From Bolinopsis microptera (Eukaryota > Ctenophora > Tentaculata > Lobata > Bolinopsidae), in contig NC_087078.1 in the NCBI RefSeq assembly GCF_026151205.1, forward strand, positions 6,985,175 through 7,017,674: a stretch of DNA of 32,500 nucleotides. The letters are read 5' to 3'. Positions 9,932-17,703 of this stretch are shown piece after piece (the first letter of the stretch is position 1; every line of letters starts with the position of its first letter). The notes under the pieces are model-generated. The model was given only the letters and a program-made list of their open reading frames with translations. It was not told the origin of the DNA and ran no database searches. The translations under genes were made by a program, and so were the position numbers.

Positions 9932-10965
9932 GGTATGATTCTTCAAAATAGGGGCAAGAAATGTAAATTTCGTCACATCAGCCATTGCATTAGTTAGATA
10001 GATTTTCTTTCATATCAACTGCCCTTATTATAGTTGGAATGGATTTATACAGGAAATATAGAAACCCATGCCCATTTTTCATCACATTGAAATTATACTG
10101 TTGGGGCAGGAAAAGTAAATTTCGTCACATTTCGGTAAATTAGTGATATCAAACTCAGCATTGTTAAACTTGAGTTCTGATTTGCTGAAAAATAACCTAC
10201 CAATAATTCCTGGAAGAATATTGAATTCTAATCGGGGTATGGTTCTTCAAAATAGGGTCAAGAAATGTAAATTTCGTCACATACGTCATTGTAAAATTTA
10301 GATACATTTTCTTTCACATCAACAGTCCTAATTATAGTTTGAAATGATTAATTCGGAGATAAAAGAAATATAGAAACCCATGCCTATTTTACATCACATT
10401 GAAATTATACTTTTGGGGCAGGAAAAGTGAATTTCGTCACATTTCGGTAACTTAGTATAATTAAACTCAGAATTGTCAAACTTGAGTTCTGATGATCTGC
10501 TGAATAATAACCTACTAATAATTCCTGGAAGAATATTGAATTCTAATCGGGGTATGGTTCTTCAAAATAGGGTCAAGAAATGTAAATTTTGTCAAATACG
10601 TCATTGTAAAATTTAGATACACTTTCTTTCACATCAACAGTCCTAATTATAGTTTGAAATGATTAATTCAGAGATAAGGAAATATAGAAACCCATGCCCA
10701 TTTTTCATCACATTGAAATTATACTGTTGGGGCAGGAAAAGTGAATTTCGTCACATTTCGGTAACTTAGTAAAATTAAACTCAGAATTGTTAAACTTGAG
10801 TTCTGATTTGCTGAATAATAACCTACTAATAATTCCTGGAAGAATATTGAATTCTAATCGAGGCATGTTCCTTCAAAATAAGTTCAAAAAAATGTAAATT
10901 TCGTCACATCAGCCATTGCATTAGTTAGATAGATTTTCTTTCATATCAACTGCCCTTATTATTAT
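9932..10965. repeat. Tandem array, ~304-315 bp units, 3.3 copies
   Basis: Units start at GGTATG(A/G)TTCTTCAAAATA near 9932, 10236, 10551 and 10862. Each full unit contains two forward copies of the 15-bp motif about 150-160 bp apart. Copies 2 and 3 are most alike, as expected for recent unequal exchange. Confidence 0.85.
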
Positions 10966-12160
10966 TGTGACAATTTTTACATCAACTGCCCTATACTTGA
11001 ATCAGTTCTATCCGTGCATCGTCCTTATATACAGTTTTCCCGCCTTCCAAACCAAAATCAGATATAAATGATTTCGGCAATTTACCCAAAATTTTAAATT
11101 CCATATAATGTGACAGAATTTACATCATTTCCCAATAAGTGCATGTATTTGCTAACTTTTCAAAACAACATATTTTAGGGCTATGATTGGTAGAAGAACC
11201 ATCAAATAATGTGTTGAAAGGGTTTTGAGGACACCTCACAGTAGAAAAGAGGTATCGTATTCTGAGTGTGACAAAGTTTACGAAATATTGCCTTAAAACC
11301 GTTCGATCCCTGCCCTTTAGCCAAATGTTGTATCACAATTGTTAGAATGACCTAATCTACTATATTTTAAACCAAAAAAATGCTAATTGGGCAGCTATGG
11401 TTAACACAGTCACAATAATGTGACATTTTTTACATTATAGTGCCTAAAAACAATAAATTTTATTTCTGAGCCGTGTATATGGAAGTATGGGTCACGTGGC
11501 TAATGTCCAGAACTTCTGAACACGTTATTTTTTTTGGTTTACCAATATCCTTAAACTTCAACATGAACGTGTCCATTTACGATTTCGTATCATTTTGTGA
11601 CGATGTTTACATCAACTGCCCTATACTTCAATCAACTGTATCCGTGTATCGTCCTCATATAGAGTTTTCCCGCCTTCCAAACCAAAATCAGATATAAATG
11701 ATTTCGGAAATTCACCCAGAATTTCAAATTCCATATAATGTGACAGAATTTACATCATTTCCCAATAGCCAAGTGCATGTATTTGTTAATTTTCCAAAAC
11801 AACATATTTTAGGGCTATGATTGGCAGAAGAACTATCAAATAATGAGTTGAAAGGGTTTTGAGGACACCTCACAGTAGAAAAGAGGTCCCGTATTCTGAG
11901 TGTGACAAAGTTTACGAAATGTTGCCTTAAAGCCGTTCGATCACTGCCCTTTAGGCCTACATTGTATCATAATTGTTAGATTGACCTAATCTACTATATT
12001 TTAGACCAAAAAAATGCTAATTGGGCAGCTATGGTAAACAATGTCACAAAAATGTGACATTTTTTACATAATAGTGCCTAAAAGCAATACATTTTATTTT
12101 TGAGCAGTGCATATGGGAGTATGGGTCACGCGGCTAATGTTCAGAACTTATGAACACGCT
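10966..12160. repeat. Tandem duplication of a 630-bp right-end unit
   Basis: The segment at 10968 repeats at 11598 (exactly 630 bases apart), with blocks such as CAGTTTTCCCGCCTTCCAAA and TTTTAGGGCTATGATTGG in both. Each copy carries four reversed 15-bp motifs. The first copy ends with an internal version of the terminal inverted repeat at 11536-11574, so the duplicated unit is the element's own right end. Confidence 0.85.
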
Positions 12161-12249
12161 AGATTAATAATTGTTAAAATTAAACCACTATCGTCAAAAA
12201 CGCTGTTTTAGAAATTTACCAATTTCCTCAAACTTCAATGAACGTGTCC

Positions 12250-12377
12250 TTATGCAACTGCAAGATAGGGCGCCACCCCATTGTAGCCAAGAAAGTATGG
12301 AATGGCTGAGTACTCGATTTCAGGATAGAATCATTTCTCGGAATGCTGACTTTCTGTGGCCACCATACTCGCGGTAA
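12250..12377 (+). pseudogene. Tc1/mariner-like transposase, second part of split gene
   Basis: The frame continues the fragment at 8757-9095 after the inserted element: MQLQDRAPPHCSQESMEWLS followed by TRFQDRIISRNADFLWPPYS. QDRAPPH holds the second catalytic Asp of the DDE_3 domain (QDGAPPH in relatives), and WPPYS is where relatives read WPPxSPD, just before the third acidic residue. The frame ends at 12377 inside the right terminal inverted repeat, so the third catalytic residue and C-terminus are deleted. Confidence 0.75.
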
Positions 12378-12394
12378 ATCAGGGTTGTACTGTA

Positions 12395-12685
12395 TTTGAT
12401 TATCTTTAGGTTCAAAATTCCTCTATAAACTGTGCACAAATAAAAAGTTTTATCTACGGTTACATATTTCAAATTTAGCCAGTTTGTCAATTGTCATCGG
12501 TATTGAAAAATTGAAACATCGGCGATAACAATAATGGAAGTTTCGACACGTCAATAGATTTGACGTACAGATTCAGAACCAAATCACCTCCAATGATCAT
12601 ATACCTTCGAATATAAGACGTCCCAATCTTAATTCACCATCGGCACCCGAGGTTTAACATTCAAGCCATTTGAACAAAGCCCAGT
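12395..12685. other. Conserved 3' flank of MATE copy 2
   Basis: Inverted counterpart of 7974-8270, shared with MATE copy 1 as part of the duplicated unit. No polyadenylation signal was assigned with confidence. Confidence 0.7.
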
Positions 12686-14395
12686 TTATTGTCTGATCAA
12701 GGAAATCCCAGCTAAACACACACAGAATATAACAGCTGCAATGAAAGCAAGTAAAACGTTTCTTATTTCCCTAAAATCAGCGTTAGGATCTCTACCCTGA
12801 TCCTCCTCAAGCAAGTCTCCAAAAATATTATCATTAGGATCACTAGCTTCGTCATTACTAGTAGCAGTCTCCTGTGTTTGAACAGTCTTTTCATTTGCAT
12901 CATACTTCACAGAACATGTCGGGTTATTGTTGATTTCATTGGCTGACGTTTCAGTTCCGGCAACGCAATCACGAGAATTTCCCTTGTCTCCATCCACTCT
13001 CTCCTTAGAATTGGTAATTTCTTTGTCGATGTCAACCGTCCAAATCTTTACCGAAGCCGTCACGATCATAATAACATCCACTACGATGGCCCCCAAAAAA
13101 ATACCAGAAACTCTTAAGTCTGATAGAAATATGGTTATTAGCATTATTGGTAGTCCGATCAAATAACAGACTATACTCATAGACCATGCTGTGTACTCCT
13201 GGGCACCAAAAGCTACGAGGATCCCTTGGTTGAGAGAAACTTGCATGTTATTTACAGGAATACCTAAGTAAGCTACCCAAATCGTTGCCAAGAATAAATC
13301 CTTAACGTCACCATCGGAGGAAAACATCTGAACTTCTTCAGTTCTAAAGGAATAGCAAATGATAGCAAGCGTTGTGGATACTAAAATTGAAATCAGAAGA
13401 GATAGTTTCATAAAGTATCGTGTTTTATTTGCGTCTCCCTCTCCCAAAGCCATCCCAATGAGAGTAGCTGATGCTCGGGCCATACCATACGCTACGGCCC
13501 ACCAAATGATTGTTAGCTGATACATTATGATTACCACAGATAAAGCATCCGCCCCGTCGAACTGACTCAAGAAAACTGCTATCTCATAAAGGAAAGATTC
13601 TGCAAAACACTCGATAGCTCCAGCCAGGCCCAGTTTAACCATTGGTCCCCAGCCTAACAGGGCACGAGTAGAAAACCCGTTCCAAGAAAATTTACCTCTC
13701 CTCACCATGATGAAACAAACTGTCAACGACACTAAAAGCGGAAACAGTCGTCCCAAGATAGCAGCCAAGCTTAACCCGTCAACACCAAGCTGAAATACCG
13801 TCACTAAAGTGTAGTTAAACAGGATATGACACCCAACCATCACAACAGTGACTAAATACACGAACTTGTCGTACCCCTGGATAGCAAAGTACTTACAAAT
13901 TATGACCAGGGTGTAATCTAGATTCTCTACCACCAAAGTCATCCTCAGATAAGCCACAGCTATATCTTTATAATCCTCTCCTGGATCACTGAGATCAGGT
14001 GTGTCCGAGTACAACCCTGAATCAGGTAACAGGTCTATGATGAACACCAAGTTCAGATATGGACCCGCGATAATTAAGTTGACCAGGGTGCCCTGTAGTA
14101 GGCATTTGAAGAGAACATTCCCTAACTCAGATTTCTTCTCAGAGCCATGAACCTGGGGCCCGTATGTGTCAAATATAGAGGAGTATCCGGAGGAAACTGA
14201 AGTTACAGCAACATTGAAGAGCGTGTTAGCTAGTCCCACCCCTGCCAAGTGAGCCTGGTTCATCTGACCAGCAAAGACCAAGGTTATAAACGCCATCAGG
14301 CTATACACACCCGTTATGAAGATAAAGGACGCTGAAAGGCGGAGAAATTCCCATTCTTTGGTGATAAAAGAACGAAGGTTAAACTTAAACAACAT
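12686..14395 (-). CDS. MATE-family multidrug/toxin extrusion transporter, copy 2
   Basis: Second intronless MATE gene, 569 residues from ATG 14395, convergent with copy 1. The membrane core is almost the same, including IFDTYGPQVHGSEKK, the acidic seventh helix (IECFAESFLYEI) and the GMARASATLIGMALGEGDA loop. Substitutions are mostly conservative in the core (F/I, S/A, R/K, M/I) and denser in the polar tail, where two residues are gained after ERVD and a few lost after NEKT. That pattern, with both frames intact, suggests both copies are under selection. One extra codon (Leu) follows the initiator Met relative to copy 1. An in-frame GTG two codons upstream is not a credible start. Absence of introns in both suggests an ancestral retrocopy or intron loss before the duplication. 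Confidence 0.9.
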   Translation of the reverse strand: MLFKFNLRSFITKEWEFLRLSASFIFITGVYSLMAFITLVFAGQMNQAHLAGVGLANTLFNVAVTSVSSGYSSIFDTYGPQVHGSEKKSELGNVLFKCLLQGTLVNLIIAGPYLNLVFIIDLLPDSGLYSDTPDLSDPGEDYKDIAVAYLRMTLVVENLDYTLVIICKYFAIQGYDKFVYLVTVVMVGCHILFNYTLVTVFQLGVDGLSLAAILGRLFPLLVSLTVCFIMVRRGKFSWNGFSTRALLGWGPMVKLGLAGAIECFAESFLYEIAVFLSQFDGADALSVVIIMYQLTIIWWAVAYGMARASATLIGMALGEGDANKTRYFMKLSLLISILVSTTLAIICYSFRTEEVQMFSSDGDVKDLFLATIWVAYLGIPVNNMQVSLNQGILVAFGAQEYTAWSMSIVCYLIGLPIMLITIFLSDLRVSGIFLGAIVVDVIMIVTASVKIWTVDIDKEITNSKERVDGDKGNSRDCVAGTETSANEINNNPTCSVKYDANEKTVQTQETATSNDEASDPNDNIFGDLLEEDQGRDPNADFREIRNVLLAFIAAVIFCVCLAGISLIRQ

Positions 14396-14600
14396 TTGCA
14401 CTATACAAACTCAACTAATAAAGACAGCAGTTTCCGGGTCATTCACGAAGTCTACTTCCTAGTCCGTTCTCTATTACAGTATTACGTGTACGAGTGACAC
14501 TTATTTCATGTACGATTAGATTATCTTATCGGAGTTGTGGAGAAAACAAGAGAATTGAAGTCACGTTGGAAATAACTGACTCAGATCTCACGCAACAATC
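14396..14600. other. 5' flank of MATE copy 2
   Basis: Homology with copy 1 is weak or absent upstream of the ATG. Bases 14450-14494 match 8536-8575, downstream of copy 1. No promoter element recognised. Confidence 0.4.
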
Positions 14601-14602
14601 AA

Positions 14603-14735
14603 AGTGATTCACGTACTCTAGTTCGACACGCACTATTATAGTTCGACAACTTAAGTTCAGCAGATATCACCACTGTCGAACTTCGGTACGTTTCGAACTA
14701 GAGTTCAGGTAGCGTACTCTAGTTCGACAAATAGT
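14603..14735. repeat. 17-bp motif cluster, GTTCGAC subtype
   Basis: Several copies of the TAGTTCGACACGCAC and ACGTACTCTAGTTCGACA type occur in both orientations, including CAGGTAGCGTACTCTAG, the same block seen in the GTGCGAC subtype at 4838-5000. It lies about 200 bases upstream of MATE copy 2. Confidence 0.75.
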
Positions 14736-15136
14736 TTCTGCTCGTGATCCAACGGTTATATTGCCGGGTCCTCATCATAAGATCACAGGGTTCAATGGCA
14801 GATTTTCTGACATCTAGCAACCAGCGGTTAGAAATTCCAGAATCTTTCAGAATAATTTTAATTCTCCTGTTTGCCACCCGGTTCTGGTCTAGCAAACAGG
14901 AAAATAGATTGATATCCGACTGTTTCCGGTTCAGCAGCCAAATCTCTAGACCGGTACTTGGTTACTAGTCGTTTGTGATAATATAAAGTGTGGTATGTGG
15001 TAGATATTTATATAGCGTACTCTACAGTTACCACGATAGTCTTTTATCTCTCCGCTAAACCTACAATTCTGCTAACTAACAATAAAATGTCTATATATCT
15101 ATTGATTATAGAGAATTTTTAGATTACATTCACACA
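14736..15136. other. Spacer with one short hairpin
   Basis: No gene is recognised. A perfect 10-bp inverted repeat (TCCTGTTTGC at 14865-14874 and GCAAACAGGA at 14892-14901) forms a possible stem with a 17-base loop. A 74-codon frame here shows no family resemblance. Confidence 0.4.
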
Positions 15137-15410
15137 CGAGAAATCGACCTTGTTATTAACTTGTTATTAACTTGTTATTACTTGTTATTAACTCATTTTG
15201 ATGACTGTTCTTGACCTAAAATTGCACGAGAAATCGAACTAACTAGGTTTCAGAACCTATAAACACTTCCTTATCCCTCAAAATTGATATTTTATAGTTA
15301 ATACGAGCAACAAGCAACATATATTTTGATCCTTCGGTTTTACTCATGACCTATAAGGGCCGAGGGGGTTAAGCTAAAACCAAAAGATCGAGGCAATCGT
15401 CACCTTAGGT
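15137..15410. repeat. Interspersed repeat, second copy of 2195-2425
   Basis: Direct copy of the sequence at the edge of the palindromic element. It includes a local expansion of TTGTTATTAAC (four near-copies at 15149-15192) that the other copy lacks. Confidence 0.75.
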
Positions 15411-15411
15411 A

Positions 15412-15470
15412 CACGTACTCATTACTCAAGTTCGACACGCACTCTAGTTCGACACGCACTGCAGTTCGAC
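15412..15470. repeat. 17-bp motif cluster, GTTCGAC subtype
   Basis: Three consecutive units of the AGTTCGACACGCACT type, about 17-19 bases apart, stand directly before the RNase H fragment. Confidence 0.75.
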
Positions 15471-15583
15471 AAACCCTAAATTTAAGCTTTCGTTCAGAAA
15501 ATAATTCGGGACCTTCAAAAGGGGGTAACAATGAACAAGAAGGAGTTACAAGCGTTACAAGCGTTCCATGATACAACATCAAC

Positions 15584-16470
15584 ATGTGTATTGCACCTCT
15601 TTCCTCTGCTGAGCAGGTACTTACCCTTAAAAGTAAACAAATGTGCAAAATGAATGAAAAAGTTGGAGCAGGAGTGTACATTGTGGAGAACGACACCCCC
15701 ACATGTGAGGAGTCATACCACCTAGGAATCAACTCAACCGTCTCCCAGTCCAAAACCTTTGCCGTAGGCACTGCGGCAAAAATTTTACGGGAATCTGGGA
15801 CCAAAACTAGAAAAATAATCATAAACTGCGATAGCCAGGCGACAATAATGGCAATGAGCAACATCAAAGTCAAATCTAAAAGCACCAGCACGGCTATAAG
15901 TGAGCTTAACCAACTAGCAATGGACAATCAAGTCCTACTACGATGGATACCAGCTCACAAAGGCTGCGATGGCAACAAAAAGGCAGACTCTCTTGCCAAA
16001 AAAGGCTCCGACAATCTGGACTCCGCTCAAGTGCAACTACCAATACCAAAAGTATTATGGAAGGGAGCACTACGGAGTATAAGTCATCGGAAGATGAGGG
16101 AAAGATGGAGAACATTACCCAACACTCACTTTAAACGAGTATGGAGACAAAAGTTCGCCAGATCAATCCCGAAACTTGGCAAATAGAGCACAAGAACAGC
16201 AACACAATTCCTCACGGGACATTGTGAACTATACTACCACATCAATAAGTACAAGCCGAAAACGGTCTCTAAAACTTGTCTACACTGTCTCATGGAAGAG
16301 GAGACAATGAACCACTTTATTGGTCAGTGCCCGAAATGGTGGAGGAGGATACTTTGACTCCTTCTACCTCAGTGTGACAGATATAGTGGACAAGTTCTCA
16401 TTACCAAGGATCATCGGCTTCATACAAGCAACAAAACGATTTACCAAATGTGGAGAGGACAAGGCTTAAC
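15584..16470 (+). pseudogene. Non-LTR retrotransposon C-terminal RNase H fragment
   Basis: The open frame 15584-16186 encodes an RNase H domain like that at the C-terminus of some non-LTR retrotransposon polyproteins. GAGVYI marks the first strand, INCDSQATIMAM carries the third catalytic Asp, and WIPAHKGCDGNKKADSLAKK carries the conserved His and last Asp. The first Asp position (normally in TDGS) reads differently and the second-motif Glu appears as Lys (QSKTFA), so activity is unlikely. After a TAG at 16184 the same frame continues to 16357 with FLTGHCELYYH and a CLHC...H...C zinc-knuckle-like motif. A one-base shift then leads to SLPRIIGFIQATKRF, ending ~16470. The element is 5'-truncated (no reverse transcriptase). 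A (GAA)5 run at 16579-16594 is a plausible tail. Confidence 0.8.
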
Positions 16471-16594
16471 ATTGCTTTCTTCACAGATTAACTTTACCAG
16501 GGTAAGCACAGGGCTCCAATGCTCTATCTTATAGTGGTATTGATCTATTCCTTAGTAGTAAAGACCACTGCCCCCTACGAAGAAGAAGAAGAAG

Positions 16595-16755
16595 ACCAGA
16601 ACTTGGAAATAAGTCAGGATATTTTGTCGCACTAGAGTACGCTACCTGGATCGTAGTGCGACACGTACTGTAGTGCGACAGAGGGTGTTTTTGTCGGAAT
16701 TCGCACTAGAGTCTGTGTCGCACTAGAGTACGTGTCGCACTACAGTACGATTACC
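16595..16755. repeat. 17-bp motif cluster, GTGCGAC subtype
   Basis: Almost identical over ~150 bases to 5805-5955, in the same orientation: GACCAGAACTTGGAAA, then TTTTGTCGCACTAGAGTACG, then ACAGAGGGTGTTTTTGTCGG. It touches the retrotransposon tail on one side and supplies the last ten codons of the GPCR reading frame on the other. Confidence 0.85.
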
Positions 16756-17703
16756 AACTCTTTCTTTCACCTTAAAACAGTTACACTTGACAACATCAAT
16801 AAAATGTTCCCTGAGTTTCTTCACCCTACAAATATACACGATCGGGTTTACAGCGGAGTTGATGACAATCGCCGAGTCTGCAAACGACACTAAATTTCCC
16901 AGGAAAGTCTCACTTCGTTCACCACGTAAAGTATGATATGCCCACATGGACGAGAGAGTAAGGCTGATGGTATTCCAAACCACGCACTGTACACCAAGTA
17001 TCAGAACGGTTATAGCTGCGTTGATCCGAGCTCCACTTGCTGCAGTCTCGTGTAGGGTCTTGTTTGGTAGCAAGAGTTTTACAGCGGAAACTGTGCAGCA
17101 TACTGTCACTACCAGAACGATTGGAATTCCAAAAACCTCAAGTTCCCAATAGATGAATTTAACATGAGGTTCGTTTCCTGTAAATGGCGGGGAAGCCTCT
17201 GCTCCAGTACTCAATTTGTAGAAATAAACGGCATTTGGATAAGTGAAAAGCACTCCAATGGCAGTCTCTACTCCTACAAGTATGGTAATTAAGGCTATTA
17301 AAGAAGCCATCACAAGTCGTCTCTTGAATCTAACCATAGGCCAGAGTATAGCAGAGGTCCTCAGAATGTTGAGATAAATCGTTAAAACTCCCGTTAGAAT
17401 CAAACTACACCGAAAAGCGTGGTTGCAAAGGGTAGTCAACACTTTGGTTATAATGAAATTATGGATTTTATAAGCGATGATGTAGAGGAAAACCGCCAAG
17501 GATACGATCATATCTGCAATGTTCATGTAAGCTAAGAGAGCGTTGCCTAGTTCTCTGCGCCTCTTGATGAAGTAAGTGAAGGATACTGTGTTGCAAATCA
17601 GACCAACTACACTGATAAAGATAATGGCCGGGTTGATCTCATCTCCCAGATCAGTACTGATGACAACATCAGTCGGGGTTATTTTATCTTTCAGATCAGT
17701 CAT
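16723..17703 (-). CDS. Class A (rhodopsin-like) G-protein-coupled receptor
   Basis: Intronless, 326 residues, with seven membrane helices: about 25-46 (Asn38), 53-76 (NIADM with Asp64), 86-115, 130-153, 187-210, 227-250 and 268-291, the last ending in NPIVY at 286-290. These place it in the rhodopsin family. Oddities: the DRY position reads LRT (114-116); helix 4 lacks the usual Trp; Cys93 stands where the helix-3 disulfide Cys is expected but the second extracellular loop has no Cys partner. Cys307/Cys309 after helix 8 could be palmitoylated. The last ten residues are encoded by an adjacent interspersed repeat, so the C-terminus was probably acquired from it. Ligand unknown; N-terminus short (~24 residues), arguing for a small ligand or peptide. 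Start at ATG 17703. Confidence 0.88.
   Translation of the reverse strand: MTDLKDKITPTDVVISTDLGDEINPAIIFISVVGLICNTVSFTYFIKRRRELGNALLAYMNIADMIVSLAVFLYIIAYKIHNFIITKVLTTLCNHAFRCSLILTGVLTIYLNILRTSAILWPMVRFKRRLVMASLIALITILVGVETAIGVLFTYPNAVYFYKLSTGAEASPPFTGNEPHVKFIYWELEVFGIPIVLVVTVCCTVSAVKLLLPNKTLHETAASGARINAAITVLILGVQCVVWNTISLTLSSMWAYHTLRGERSETFLGNLVSFADSAIVINSAVNPIVYICRVKKLREHFIDVVKCNCFKVKERVGNRTVVRHVL

Larger units (their letters stand above)
9096..12249. mobile_element. Noncoding DNA element carrying a phased 15-bp motif array
   Basis: The element begins GGACACGTTCATTGAAG and its last bases are the inverted copy; the terminal repeats are 36 bp with one mismatch. TTAT flanks both sides (9092-9095, 12250-12253), a probable 4-bp target duplication, and excision restores the order of the interrupted transposase. 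There is no ORF over ~75 codons. The interior is dominated by about 23 copies of a motif close to GTAAATTTCGTCACA, mostly ~152 bp apart, forward in the left two thirds and reversed in the right third. I recognise no superfamily; a nonautonomous element whose motif is a transposase- or host-protein-binding site is an inference. Confidence 0.7.
8273..12392. mobile_element. Tc1/mariner-like transposon with a nested insertion
   Basis: Left terminus CAGTAAAACCCCGATTTAC at 8273; right terminus at 12370-12392 (CGCGGTAAATCAGGGTTGTACTG) is its inverted partner. TA flanks both ends. Both flanks are the 3' region of MATE copies in opposite orientation, so the element sits exactly at the centre of the inverted gene duplication. 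The two transposase fragments (8757-9095, 12250-12377) share strand and order. Removing 9096-12249 leaves an element of about 970 bp. Confidence 0.6.

Noticed and set aside
9932-10965. CRISPR-like array from regular ~152-bp motif spacing
   Set aside because: The sequences between motifs are themselves repeated, the motif is imperfect, and the host is eukaryotic.
14744-14968. 74-codon ORF upstream of MATE copy 2
   Set aside because: Low-information composition, no conserved motif, and it overlaps a hairpin-bearing noncoding stretch.
2195-15410. LTR pair of a retrotransposon (2195-2425 and 15137-15410)
   Set aside because: No primer-binding site, polypurine tract, gag or integrase lies between, and unrelated host genes occupy the interval.
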